Source: Parietichytrium sp. I65-24A (taxonomy: Eukaryota > Sar > Bigyra > Thraustochytrida > Thraustochytriidae). From it: DNA of 64,000 nucleotides. A model generated the notes under the pieces. That model was not told the origin of the DNA. It worked only from the letters and a program-made list of their open reading frames with translations, and made no database searches. This document shows positions 10,341 through 20,306 of this stretch, piece by piece. Made by a program: the position numbers and the translations under genes. Positions within the stretch are counted from its first letter, which is position 1. Each line of letters starts with the position of its first letter. The DNA is taken from NCBI GenBank assembly GCA_012862575.1, contig BLSF01000001.1, positions 930,001 to 994,000 on the forward strand, written 5' to 3'.

Positions 10341-11038
10341 TCAACTCCTCTGCTACGAAAGGGGGCCCTGCCAGCTGGAGGTACTGGATCGCAAAGCAGC
10401 GGGCGTATCTTGACCGCTTAATGGTGCAAGGACGTCATGAGAAAGGAGACGGGGCGACTGAAGCACATAGAACATAGACGCGACCAGAGGCAACTGACTG
10501 GTACCAAGTAGTCAGAGTCAGAGTCAGTGTCAGCGCAACACCCAGAGCCGAGTAACTTTTAGTCCAAATGGCGAGATGGCACATGCCAGAAATAAATGCC
10601 AAATTGGAGCCCGTGAAGAGCGGGTAACTGTGAGTAAGCCGGCGCTAAACCAGCAAGCTGCTTGTGGCGAGCTCGCGCGGCATTCGATCCCCCCCACGCT
10701 GCAGCTCCAGAAGCTTAGCCGTAGATACGCATGGATACGGCGCCCTGAATGCGAAAGTGTACACAAGCCCTTGTTCCTGCCACAATGCAATCAATGGTAA
10801 ACCCCGGTTTGACGCGTCGTGGCGCCTGGCAGTAGGGCTGGGGTGAGACTAGCCATTCTTCACGGACTCACTTTCTCTTCTCACGGGCCGGGCCCATAGC
10901 AACGGTCCGAAAAAGAGCAAGAGCCAAAGCAAAAGCAACCCTCGATAATTTATTATTTCAAACCAAACCCCAAATTCAATCGCAAACCAAGATCGAAAAA
11001 GCGCATTCAAGTGCAGCACAGTCGAGAGAAAAAGAACC

Positions 11039-12166
11039 ATGAAGCTCACTGCTGGAGTTGTGGCCGTTGCCCTCGTGGCGAGCACCCAGGTCGAGGCGCA
11101 CAGCTGGGTGGACTGCGTCGATTGGCGCAACGGGCAGTGCTACGGATACGCCAGAAATTTCCACGTTCAGCCAGCTGTTCCGCTGGGCCAAGATGTTGGA
11201 CGCGATCAGCGCCCAGGAGCGGACGTTCCTGCAGGATTGGTGTGCGGAACCCGCGAGCAGCCCAACGCAAACGTGGCTGATGGATACAGCACGACCTACC
11301 CAATGGCAACTGTGTCACCTGGCCAGACTCTGACCATGCGCTGGCCAGCCAAGAACCACGCCACCGTAGGAACTCAGCGCGGAGTCCAGCTCTTCATCAG
11401 CCGCGCACCAGGTGCTGGCGACGATTTCAGCCACATCTCGAGCAAGGCCAGCTGGCTTGCGGCAAACCCAGGCCTCGAGCAGACCTTCTCGAACTGCTCG
11501 CCTAACCAGCCAAACTTGGACAAGATTCCATGCACAGGAGACTTCAAGCTTCCTTCTGATCTCCAGCCTGGTGTCTACACCTTCATGTGGTGGTGGGAGT
11601 TCAACCAGGGAGAGTTCTACAACTCGTGCGCAGACGTCGTGGTGTCCGGAAACGCAGCTCCAACATCTCCGCCGACCGCTGGTGCACCAACCACTTCTCC
11701 GCCAACTATTGCAGGAGCGGCCCCTACGACAAGTACGACAATCCCACCAGTCGCTGCTCCAACTGCGCCACCTACCGCCACAACAGCCTGCGCTAACAAC
11801 GTGTGGGGCCAGTGCGGTGGCAAAGATTTCTCTGGAAGCACTTGCTGCCCATCCGGAACCGCCTGCCAATACTTCCACGAATGGTACTCGCAGTGCTTGC
11901 CAGGTGACAGCACGTTGAGCATTGATGGAAGCGACCTGGACACCACCACCTCAAGTTCCACCATGTCCACAGGCAGTTATGTTGGTGTTGGTGTGGGAGT
12001 CGCTGCTGGCTGCGTTCTTGCTATTGGAGGATTCTCTCTGTACAAGAAACGCAGACAGCTGTCTGCGCAGGCCGCCACTGCTCCGTACGCGTCCAGTGTG
12101 CAGACCATCCAGCCTGGTTACTACGGCGACAACGCGTATTCTGGCAACCCGAAATACCAGGTGTAA
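11039..12166 (+). CDS. LPMO-like secreted protein with CBM1 and C-terminal membrane anchor
   Basis: 375 aa. The signal peptide (1-20, ending VEA) should release a mature protein starting with His (H21-S-W-V-D-C). An N-terminal His is the first half of the copper histidine brace of lytic polysaccharide monooxygenases; a second His is at H107 (WPAKNHATVG), and a possible axial Tyr lies in GEFYNSCADV (Y194). Cys pairs and a compact beta-rich region of about 185 residues fit the fold. A Thr/Pro linker (about 205-250) leads to a fungal-type cellulose-binding module CBM1 (about 251-287: WGQCGGKDF..GSTCC..YSQCLP). A transmembrane helix (about 314-335) and a short basic and Tyr-rich tail follow. By family knowledge it would oxidatively cleave crystalline polysaccharide; membrane tethering is seen in sequence, activity is inferred. 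Confidence 0.82.
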   Translation: MKLTAGVVAVALVASTQVEAHSWVDCVDWRNGQCYGYARNFHVQPAVPLGQDVGRDQRPGADVPAGLVCGTREQPNANVADGYSTTYPMATVSPGQTLTMRWPAKNHATVGTQRGVQLFISRAPGAGDDFSHISSKASWLAANPGLEQTFSNCSPNQPNLDKIPCTGDFKLPSDLQPGVYTFMWWWEFNQGEFYNSCADVVVSGNAAPTSPPTAGAPTTSPPTIAGAAPTTSTTIPPVAAPTAPPTATTACANNVWGQCGGKDFSGSTCCPSGTACQYFHEWYSQCLPGDSTLSIDGSDLDTTTSSSTMSTGSYVGVGVGVAAGCVLAIGGFSLYKKRRQLSAQAATAPYASSVQTIQPGYYGDNAYSGNPKYQV

Positions 12167-13104
12167 GATTTGGCTTCTTTCAACACCATTTCAGTTGGTC
12201 GGAACCGCATTGAATTGTACTTTTCCCTTCAGCCTCCCATGATCAGTTATATATTCTCTCAGATCCACTTTATTCTTACTTTATTCACAATTTCGTTCCA
12301 GCTTCACAGCCCACTTTCTTCTCGCGCCCCTTCCCTTGCGCTCTGCATTTCCTCTAAACGATGTCGCGTTGCGCTTTCCTTCGACCGACTGTCCCGGTTC
12401 CACCTCGCTTCGCTTCCAATGCGCTGCTTCTTTTAAAGAACTATTTTCATCATCCATCACGGTCGTCTTTTGCAGTCACAGGTGCTGTGCATATGAGCAA
12501 ACGCCGTCTCAGCGGCTTGCGCTCCAATTAAGATGCTCCCTCCATCTTCGCGTTCGATGTATGTCGATCGACATGTTCACTCATTCACTACTAATGCAAG
12601 TTGGAACCGGTTCGAATGGTACAGAATCGTGTACTCAGTACCAGTAGTATTCACTGTATTCACAGTCAACGCAAAGAAAAAGACGTTGTAATTGTTGAGT
12701 ACTAGCATTCGAGTTACGGTTGCTCATAGTAGATTGGGGAGATGTGAGAGTGCTGAGTAAGCAAGATGAAAGATGAGATAACTTGGACGGAGAGAGATGA
12801 TGATAGATGGTAGATGATAGATGGAAAGAGAGAGAGAGAGAGAGGGCGAGCAGATAGCAGATCGCGAAAGGAGACGAGGCGTGTCATTCTCGCGCATTTC
12901 CAAAAGGTGCAGAGGCGCAGAGGCGAACGTTCGAGAGACCACGCGCCAGAGGTTGGGGCGTCCTTCACTAGCCTCTCGACGACGCGAAAATCCCTCTCGT
13001 TGCCTGTGCTGGGGACTCGGGACTGACTGGTTGGACTGGTTGGCGGCTTGCTTGATTTCGGTGCGTTTCAGGTTGAGAGGTTGAGAGGTTGACGCGGAGA
13101 AAAA
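12167..13104. other. Intergenic
   Basis: No gene seen. Contains a GA-rich run at about 12826-12844 and the short motif ACTCAGTACCAGTA near 12624, which also occurs near 20970. Confidence 0.6.
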
Positions 13105-13650
13105 ATGGCGGCGGCCCGCAAGCTGGAGAATGTGGATGAGCTGTGCGAAGTTCTGGAGCAGGAGAAGCGGAAGGGCGATCTTCTGGTGGTGGTCGATCTT
13201 CACAAAGAATGGGCAGGACCGTGTGTCGTGATGCAGCCGACATACGCGGCGCTGATGGAGGAGATGGAGACGCCTGGGGCACCAAGCACTATGAGTCTGC
13301 TCGCGATTAGCTCGGAGAAGATGTTGCAGTGGCTCGAAGAAGGTCAAGACGGTAGACATACAAATCAGCCCAACGTACTGGGCTTTGACGGCGCGGATCA
13401 ACAGAAACGCGACAAGAAGTTTTTTCGTGGTCTTCGGAGCATACTCGCCCCGAATGACTTGGTCAAACTCCAAGATTCGCTACAAAACTGCAGCAACTCA
13501 TGTAAGCCTCAGACACTCTACTTTCGCGCTCAGCCTGTCGATAAGATGGAGTTTCCAGTGAGCTTCCTCGCTCAAGTCCAGGGTGCAGACGCCCCGCAAG
13601 TGATACAGACTTTTCAAACTGTCAAATCACAGTGTATATTCTCTCAGTAA
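13105..13650 (+). CDS. Thioredoxin-like protein of the axonemal (NME8/NME9) type, first active-site Cys replaced
   Basis: 181 aa in one exon. The segment VVVDLHKEWAGPCVVMQPTY aligns with the active-site strand and helix of thioredoxins fused to or associated with axonemal dyneins (usual form WCGPC). Here the first Cys is Ala, so the CxxC dithiol is absent and normal disulfide reductase activity is not expected. Near the C-terminus VQGADAPQVI matches the GANAP element of the same family. About 40 extra residues (near 85-130) separate the halves. A flagellar role is inference from family resemblance; zoospores are flagellated in the suspected group. No targeting signal is visible. The ATG at 13105 follows an A-rich stretch and the stop is followed at once by AATAAAAG-like sequence. 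Confidence 0.7.
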   Translation: MAAARKLENVDELCEVLEQEKRKGDLLVVVDLHKEWAGPCVVMQPTYAALMEEMETPGAPSTMSLLAISSEKMLQWLEEGQDGRHTNQPNVLGFDGADQQKRDKKFFRGLRSILAPNDLVKLQDSLQNCSNSCKPQTLYFRAQPVDKMEFPVSFLAQVQGADAPQVIQTFQTVKSQCIFSQ

Positions 13651-13961
13651 TAAAAGAAGGAAGAAGAAGAAATGAGCACATGCTCTTTGCTTACAACTTT
13701 TCTCTCTACGGAGGCAGGTAGGCCGTGCAAAGCGTGGTGTTTCGACGACGCTCCCGAGCAGTCTAACGAGAAGAAGAAATCATCATAAAATGTTGAGGTT
13801 ACAGGTTACAGGTTAAACAAATGTCTAGTTGTAGTATTCAGTGCAACTCAGTTGGCACTGTCCAAATTAAGCAAAAGGTGCACGGCAGTTCAGGACAGAC
13901 GATGTATGAGTGGGGAAACAGCAAACAGGCCGAGTAAGCCTTGAAACACACGAGAACCGCA
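13651..13961. other. Intergenic, convergent 3' flanks
   Basis: 310 bp between two convergent genes; A/G-rich at the start, nothing else recognised. Confidence 0.6.
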
Positions 13962-14558
13962 TCACCCGTAGATGCGTCGAGTTTTAGGCTGGTTGTCTAG
14001 GCCAGGAGGTGGAGGAGGGTAGTTGGGGTGGCCTGGGTATTGATTGCCATACCCGCTCTCGCGAAAGTACGTTCCAGGCTGGCTAGGGCGGGGCGGAGGC
14101 GGAGGCGCACTGCGTTGCCCGAAGGGCGAGCTTGCAGAATGGCCCGAATAGGGTGACGGTGAAGGGGGTTGCTGCATGTAGGGGCCGGCGCTGTATTGCG
14201 AACCGGCATATGCAGAAGGCGAAGATCCAGCATATGGCGAAGGTGTCGCAAAGCTGCTGTACGAAGAGACATACGAGCCCCTAGATCCATCGTCCTGCGA
14301 CCTGTACGTAGAAAACGATGACCGCTGCTTGGACCCTTTGGACCTCGCCGACACCGAGCTTCCACCAAACGCCGTATTTTTCATCTCCGGAGCAGGGAGC
14401 CGCCGCTCCCGGTGGTACGTGAAGCAAAACGCTACAAACCCAATCAGCAACGTCGCCCCAACCACCGCGCCGATGACAATCCCAGTCGTGGACCCACTCC
14501 CGCTCTCTTCCAGTGCCCTCAGAAGCGGGAGACCGTCTCTGTCCAGTGCAAACGCCAT
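13962..14558 (-). CDS. Small single-pass membrane protein with Pro/Ser/Tyr-rich tail
   Basis: 198 aa, not recognised as a named family. A short N-terminus without a clear signal peptide is followed by one transmembrane helix (about 25-46: TGIVIGAVVGATLLIGFVAF), a basic stop-transfer stretch (HRERRLP) and a long cytoplasmic tail rich in Ser, Tyr, Gly and Pro, with repeated PSPY and SAYAGS-like units and poly-Pro runs (APPPPPRP, YPPPPPG). Such tails often bind SH3, WW or profilin domains; that is inference. The small-residue GxxxG-like pattern in the helix resembles the anchors of the LPMO-like and GH5-like proteins nearby. The frame is clean and ends with TAG after RRIYG. Confidence 0.65.
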   Translation of the reverse strand: MAFALDRDGLPLLRALEESGSGSTTGIVIGAVVGATLLIGFVAFCFTYHRERRLPAPEMKNTAFGGSSVSARSKGSKQRSSFSTYRSQDDGSRGSYVSSYSSFATPSPYAGSSPSAYAGSQYSAGPYMQQPPSPSPYSGHSASSPFGQRSAPPPPPRPSQPGTYFRESGYGNQYPGHPNYPPPPPGLDNQPKTRRIYG

Positions 14559-14803
14559 CCCGCTATCCCGCTATCCCGCTAGCGCCCAATCTCGCTTCTG
14601 AATCCCTCTACTATCTTCGCGTCCTTGATCGCCGTGAGGAAGCGCGTTCTTGCCAAGCCCTCGCCCGAGCGCTCGCAATCCTTACCAGACGCCTTGCCCG
14701 TGCCGACTGTATCTCACTCTTGTTCTAGGTCTGAAGGATCACCTCCTCCTCCTCTGGCCTCCAGCAGCTAGCACTCGAGTACGCCGTGTGGTAAAAACCT
14801 GAC

Positions 14804-14893
14804 AATTCTGAATTCTGAATTCTGAATTCTGAATTCTGAATTCTGAATTCTGAATTCTGAATTCTGAATTCTGAATTCTGAATTCTGAATTCT
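14804..14893. repeat. AATTCTG heptamer array (about 12.8 copies)
   Basis: Ninety bases of almost perfect 7-bp tandem repeat AATTCTG; each unit pair recreates GAATTC. The same heptamer occurs in short clusters elsewhere in the window (22974-23008, 21790, 60963 and, as complement, near 29572). Confidence 0.97.
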
Positions 14894-16092
14894 ACGCGCA
14901 CGCGCTACGAGAAGCTACGAGTGTGTAGTGTGTTGGGGGTGATTTGGGACCTCCCTCATCCTCCCTCATCGACAGGGCAGTAAAGTTGATAGGACGCGGG
15001 GTGAGAGAGGCTTCTTGCCCTGACTCTGACTGGCAAAAAGCCCTCTCACAACTCTCACAACTCTCACCCTGACATACCCTGCCCTCCTCACACCTTTCCT
15101 TTACTGTTAGTCCGAAGCAATTGGAACAAGAAAGGTTTCTGCTTTTGTTTAGTTTACTCTTTGTCGTTGCATGAATGCATTCATTCGTTTATTATTCATA
15201 ATCGAATGAGACCTTGCAGTTGCTCTTGAAAGTCAACGTTATTCTGGATACATGTTTCAGATTTCGATGATCAAATGAAGAATTAATTCTTCTACTTTCT
15301 ACTTTCTAAAAAATCCCAAGCACAAACTCTTTGTCAGCCAGCAACGAGTGAGCGAGTATTAGTACGTCTAACACTTCACTAAGTAGTTTTTCTATATCTG
15401 GGTTAATGTATAGGAGCAGTGTTAATGGCTCTTGTAATGTTTACAATAATGGAACCTTTTGTGTTACGTTTCACGCGAACGAGGCGTAGAAGGATACTTT
15501 GTGGTACACAACCCAGTGCTAGCAGATACTATAGACCCAGAGTAAGGAGCTGTCTATTGTCCTCGAGGCGCATGAGTTTCTATCCGGAGCGCTAGAGTGT
15601 GGACGAAAATTGACTCGCCTGTTCAATGCTGTTCAGTCAGTTCAGCTCAGTCGCTCTGACAGTGACATGTTGATTGAATAACTGTACAAAAAGAAATGAA
15701 ACGAAATGTTCATTGGATGCATTGACTGCGACAATGAAACAAACCATCGCCGTCGACTTCTAAAATGCCTGGCCACAAAGCCTTCACGCGAAAGTCACCT
15801 ACTGTGGCAGGGATTATTAAAGCTGCTCACGATCGTTCGCCTCCGCTGGAACATATTCTTGAGAGCGTGTGGATCGTGCTGGCAATCAAACAACGAGCTT
15901 GGCGAATAGACCGCGAAAGCACGCGATGTCTCTTTTCTATTCTCGCCTTTGGAATCAATGCAATTGATTTGAATCGAGTCCGTGATTGTACCAAGACGAG
16001 AACAGGAACGAGAACAAGAACGTGAACGAGAACGGCCCTCGAGAGAGGGAGAAGTGGGCACTGAGTAATGAGGAGGAGGAAGTGGGGGAAGG

Positions 16093-16155
16093 GAGCGAGT
16101 AAGACTCGAGAACATCTTGCCATTCGCGGTGCTCTACCAATTAGCTCTTTCGCTC
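16093..16155 (-). other. tRNA-like sequence lacking the anticodon arm (candidate fossil)
   Basis: On the minus strand the 63-nt segment is closed by GAGCGA/TCGCTC (6 bp). Inside is an A-box-like D arm, GCTAATTGGTAGAGC, and a T-arm-like hairpin AAGAT..GTCTT around GTTCTCGA, a disturbed form of the B box GTTCGA. Only 12 nt lie where a 17-nt anticodon arm should be. It is not a functional tRNA as read; a tRNA pseudogene or chance is possible. Confidence 0.25.
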
Positions 16156-17051
16156 GGCAGTCGGTAAGGCGTGCCCACGAGAGCACAGATGTTTGCTTGT
16201 TTGTTTATTGGCCTATTTGATTGTTTCTATTCGACTCTGCGTCTTTTTCTCTGCATCGCGACAATGCGGCGCTAGTACGTACGCAGCCAAAAGACAATGC
16301 GAAGGCTTCTCTCGTGTGGGTGTCTGTCTCACAAAGGCTTTTTTAACAAACAATGATTGATTGGGCACGTACTAGTACCAGTGAGATACGCCTCGTGCCG
16401 GTCGACGATCATAGTGCACGTAGGAAGTGCTACCGAGACACAAGGAAGGACACGTGCCCGCGCTTTACCCAAGCCCGACATAGCCCGACATAGCTCGACT
16501 CGAAAATAAGTCTAAATTCTACAGACTTTGAGCGCAGAATTACCGCCATGGAGAGCACTGTTGCTGATGCTGATGCTGATTGGGCGAATTACAGCAAACA
16601 CTTGAGATCTGGCTGGTTTAATCGCGATGCTTTGCATGCAATGCGATTCCTTGGATGTCTTGGATTCTCTCTGGTGCAAGGAGGGATTGAGTTCCAGAAG
16701 TTGCCACGTGCCAATGGCACACTGGCATAGTCCTCGACATGAACCGGTGCACAACATGTGCTCCAAAAGTGTTCATGAAGAACGAAGCGTTCCAAGAGGC
16801 GTTGATGCATCCGTTTCGTTACTCCGTACCGCGGGACGGTGGAAACGGCGGGGTTGTTCAAATCTGGTCAAGGCTTTTTCAGGTGACCGCAGAGCTGACT
16901 CAGGCTTTTCATTCTCAAGAAGCAGGCTGAAGGGAGCGCAATTTGAGCGTGACAACAGAGCAAAACAAAGAAAAGAAAATGAGGAATTCAGTTTTATTTC
17001 GATTTATCATGTCATTTTGGAAGAGTTGATGATGCAGTTACAGTCACAGGT

Positions 17052-20000
17052 TCATGGGGACTCTGGAAGTGGAGGCATCACCACCTCCCGCGGAACCTGG
17101 TAGGCCACATCTTCTGCGTCGTGGCGGTACAGTGGTGCCTTCAGGCGCTTCTGGTCAAAAACATGTCCACAGAATCCAATAGAACGGCCAAGAACGAAGA
17201 GGCCGTTGAGAACTCCATTCTCAAGTGCTTCGTCAACCTCTTCGTTGGTGAACGCACCGCAGCCACGGAGAAGGTCCACAAAGCAAGCTGCAATGCAGCC
17301 GTCCACGTTGAGAATAAGGGACGCCTTCTTCTGTGTGGTGACCTTCTCTACCTCGAGTGCAAAGTTGAGGATCTCGGTGGATGGAAAATGCTTCATTGCA
17401 TACTCCTTGATGATGGTCACGCGCATATCTGGGTTGGTGAGACTCTTGATCTTGTGCCCGATCCCCATGATGAGTTTGTTCTGGGAACGCATGTTGTTGA
17501 CAAAGGTCTTCGCATCCTCGCCGCGATCCACCGCATCCCTAAAGCAAGTGGCGGCGCCGTCGAGAGCTCCGCCAAAGCGTGGTCCGATGGTGAGCAGTCC
17601 TGATACAAGCGAAGAGATGAGGTCCTTGCCAGCGCGGGCGCAGACAATGGTGTTATGCGCACCAGACACCGCTGGGCCGTGGTCTGCAGTGACACAGAGG
17701 ACCATTTCAATAAACTTGGTGGCATAAATAGGCAAAAGACGCTTGAACCACAGAAGAGAAATCACTCCCCCGACACCAATGTCCTCCTTAAAGACCTTGG
17801 AGATCGGCATGCCTGCGTACAAGAGCTCTTCACCACGGTCGTCGCAGATCGACGAAACAAAGGAAGCAGGCTTGCGGATGAGCCCAAGGGACTTGGCCCA
17901 TGCAAAGTCCATAGGGACCTTTGGAACTGGCGGCTCTTCTTTGGCCTTGATGAGTCCCTTGCTCTGCATCTTTTCATAAACTGCACCGAGCATATCCCCA
18001 AACTTGTCAAAAGAGCCAGGCACGAATGCGCCAGCCTTGCGGAGAGCGGCATTCTTTGCAGAGGCGGTCTCGCTTTGCGCATTCGCGAGGGCACCAGCAT
18101 GGCCAAACTGCACCTCGGTGTTGAATGCGGTGGAGCAGGTACCAATGCACCACGCGACAAGCGGCTTGGTGATACGCCCAGACTCGAGGGCCTTGACTAC
18201 CTTGTACTCCTCGGAACCTCCAATCTCTCCCAAAAGAACAAGAATGCGGACCTCTGGGTCGTCGTTGAAGCGGAGCAAATGATCAATAAAGTTGCTACCA
18301 GGCCACTTGTCACCACCAATAGCAAGTCCCTCGTACACTCCATCCGTTGTCTGAGAAATGATGTTATTGAGCTCGTTGGACATACCTCCAGAGCGAGACA
18401 CATACGCAACGGATCCAGGGCGGTACAGCTTGCTGGTAATGATGTTATCGATCATACCTCCAGTGTTTCCGATACGGAAGCAGCCAGGCTTAATGCCTCC
18501 CACGGTTGCAGGTCCGATGATGGTGATGCCCACATGCTTTGCTTCGCGGATCAGCAAACGGGTCTGCTGTTCTGGAATACCCTCGGCAATGATGGCGATG
18601 GTGCGGAGCTGAGGTGCATGCTGCAGAGCGTCCATGGTGGACGAGTATGCTGAGCGGAAAGATGAAAAGTTGACCATGACATCAACATTTGGGTGCTTCT
18701 TGAGAGCCTCGTCAAGGTGGGTGTACACTGGAAGCAGGATCTCTTCCTTGCCAAAGTAAAACTTTTGCACATGGTTCCCGCTGAATGGGAAGACCATGCA
18801 CTCCACAGAAGGGACCGCGCGCTTGCACAAAAAGTCAAAATCAAGCATCTCCTGGACAGCGCGCGGCTGGAGGCCGAACACAACCGCAGTGGTCTTTGCA
18901 GAGAAGAGAGGAGCAATCGGAGCAGGCTTGCTATCTGAGGACTCAGAGTTGTTGCTTACCTCCGGGGTGTACTCCGAGTACTTGACATCGCCGATCTCAA
19001 TCTTGTTACGCGAGCCAGGCTTGTCTTCGTATCCAAGAGCACGAGGAACGACACCAACGATGTTGTCCTCTGGGCCGTATACGTGAACTGGTACGCCAAT
19101 CTTGGTTCCGACATCGCGCATCATGTTAAGCCCCTCCTGGTAGTTTGGACCACCACGGCGCACCCAAATGGCCACCTTGCCTTTGATGAGCTTTGGAGCA
19201 TACTGCGCAAGAGCACGGATAATACCCTTGAAAGTCTTTGCGACATCGGTAAAGTTGGCGATACCTCCTCCGATGATGAGAACTTTGCCGCGCTCGTCGA
19301 CGGTCTTGGTCATGAGGTCGAGCACCGAGCGTGCATATTCAAAGGTGAGCTCCTCGCTTGGGGCTCCAGAGTACTCTCCGTAATTTGCCAACTCGTGAGC
19401 GGAGCCTAGATCACAGATGGTATCTGCGTACACGACAGAAGCGCCACCTCCTGCGACCATGGTCCAGACGCGGCCATTTGGGTTGAGAACGGTGAGCTTG
19501 AGGGAGGCGCCAGTCTTGCCGTCCAGGTCATGCACGTACTGTTCCGCCGGCAACAGCGGGCGGCCAAATGGAGGAGGGAATTCGAAGCCTCCCCACTTGG
19601 AGCCGCACAAGAAGGCAGCAGTCTCGTCAATCTTTGCCGCCAAATCAAGCGGAACAACGCCCTCTTTGCAGACGACGAGAGGGTTGATCTCAAGGTAGGT
19701 AAAGTTGAGTTCACGGTAGGTTTTCAAAAGGGCGTGGATGAAGCCTGCAACCTGGTCTCGGACGGCAGGGTCCTGCACCTTTGAAAGAAGCTTTGAAGAA
19801 ATCTCTTCGTCGTGTGGGTAGTTTGGCACGGAAACCGCAAGGCGCATTGCCTTGGCATCCACGTCGCCGACATCTACACCACCTTCGTGATGGAAGAGAA
19901 TCTCCTCGCCTTCGCGAGTGTTGAAAATGCAGACGTAGAATTCCTCGTCAGCAGAGTGAGGGGTGAATGGTTCCACGATAAAGGTATCGAGAACTCCAGT

Positions 20001-20306
20001 CACGCGCTCGACCTGGACCTCGCGCTTCATGCGAGCCTTGATCCAATCAACCACTCCATCCCAGGTCAAATTGAGACCAACGAGGCCGGCCTTTCCACGG
20101 CGCTTGATGAGCTGGTCAGGCTTGACGACAAGCTTGAGCTCCTGGAGCCATGGGTTCTCGGCAACCACCGTGCTGAGGTCTGCAAGCTCCTTCTCGCCAA
20201 TGCGGACAAACTTATCCGCAATATGGTGAACGCCATCGCTAAACTCTGGGATCCACCTTGCAAGCATGTGCTTGCCATCGTATTCTGACACTGCGCGAGA
20301 TGCCAT
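17052..20306 (-). CDS. ACLY: ATP-citrate lyase, single-chain (A+B fused)
   Basis: 1084 aa, close to the 1100 residues of the animal enzyme. It cleaves cytosolic citrate with CoA and ATP to acetyl-CoA and oxaloacetate, feeding fatty-acid and sterol synthesis. Order of parts: ATP-grasp citryl-CoA synthetase-beta-like region (about 1-420), CoA-binding and alpha-like region (about 470-800) with the phosphorylated His in [10 protein letters not shown] (about residue 735), and a citrate-synthase-like C-terminal domain (about 830-1084) with [12 protein letters not shown] and [13 protein letters not shown]. One uninterrupted exon. Plants, and many fungi, use two separate subunits, so the fused form argues for an animal-like or stramenopile-type gene. 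Ends ALPESP-like (MPPLPESP) with TGA/TAA context clean. Long plus-strand frames inside are shadows. Confidence 0.97.
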   Translation of the reverse strand: MASRAVSEYDGKHMLARWIPEFSDGVHHIADKFVRIGEKELADLSTVVAENPWLQELKLVVKPDQLIKRRGKAGLVGLNLTWDGVVDWIKARMKREVQVERVTGVLDTFIVEPFTPHSADEEFYVCIFNTREGEEILFHHEGGVDVGDVDAKAMRLAVSVPNYPHDEEISSKLLSKVQDPAVRDQVAGFIHALLKTYRELNFTYLEINPLVVCKEGVVPLDLAAKIDETAAFLCGSKWGGFEFPPPFGRPLLPAEQYVHDLDGKTGASLKLTVLNPNGRVWTMVAGGGASVVYADTICDLGSAHELANYGEYSGAPSEELTFEYARSVLDLMTKTVDERGKVLIIGGGIANFTDVAKTFKGIIRALAQYAPKLIKGKVAIWVRRGGPNYQEGLNMMRDVGTKIGVPVHVYGPEDNIVGVVPRALGYEDKPGSRNKIEIGDVKYSEYTPEVSNNSESSDSKPAPIAPLFSAKTTAVVFGLQPRAVQEMLDFDFLCKRAVPSVECMVFPFSGNHVQKFYFGKEEILLPVYTHLDEALKKHPNVDVMVNFSSFRSAYSSTMDALQHAPQLRTIAIIAEGIPEQQTRLLIREAKHVGITIIGPATVGGIKPGCFRIGNTGGMIDNIITSKLYRPGSVAYVSRSGGMSNELNNIISQTTDGVYEGLAIGGDKWPGSNFIDHLLRFNDDPEVRILVLLGEIGGSEEYKVVKALESGRITKPLVAWCIGTCSTAFNTEVQFGHAGALANAQSETASAKNAALRKAGAFVPGSFDKFGDMLGAVYEKMQSKGLIKAKEEPPVPKVPMDFAWAKSLGLIRKPASFVSSICDDRGEELLYAGMPISKVFKEDIGVGGVISLLWFKRLLPIYATKFIEMVLCVTADHGPAVSGAHNTIVCARAGKDLISSLVSGLLTIGPRFGGALDGAATCFRDAVDRGEDAKTFVNNMRSQNKLIMGIGHKIKSLTNPDMRVTIIKEYAMKHFPSTEILNFALEVEKVTTQKKASLILNVDGCIAACFVDLLRGCGAFTNEEVDEALENGVLNGLFVLGRSIGFCGHVFDQKRLKAPLYRHDAEDVAYQVPREVVMPPLPESP

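Larger units (their letters stand above)
7758..11038. other. Intergenic between two divergent surface-protein genes
   Basis: 3.3 kb without a gene I can support. It holds the 53-bp interspersed element at 8742-8794, a TAAATTC heptamer cluster at 9500-9541, an ATCC microsatellite at 10308-10340 and many short open frames of chance length. Promoters for both flanking genes should lie here; no clear shared site was recognised. Confidence 0.6.
14559..17051. other. Intergenic with heptamer array and tRNA-like fragment
   Basis: 2.5 kb with no supported protein gene. Contains the AATTCTG array at 14804-14893 and a truncated tRNA-like sequence at 16093-16155 on the minus strand. The remaining short open frames look like chance. 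Confidence 0.6.

Noticed and set aside
12600-12630. GGTTCGAAT resembling a tRNA B box
   Set aside because: No A box, acceptor stem or T-stem pairing at the right distance.
17655-18653. 332-codon plus-strand frame inside ATP-citrate lyase
   Set aside because: Lies antisense to a highly conserved enzyme; no domain resemblance.
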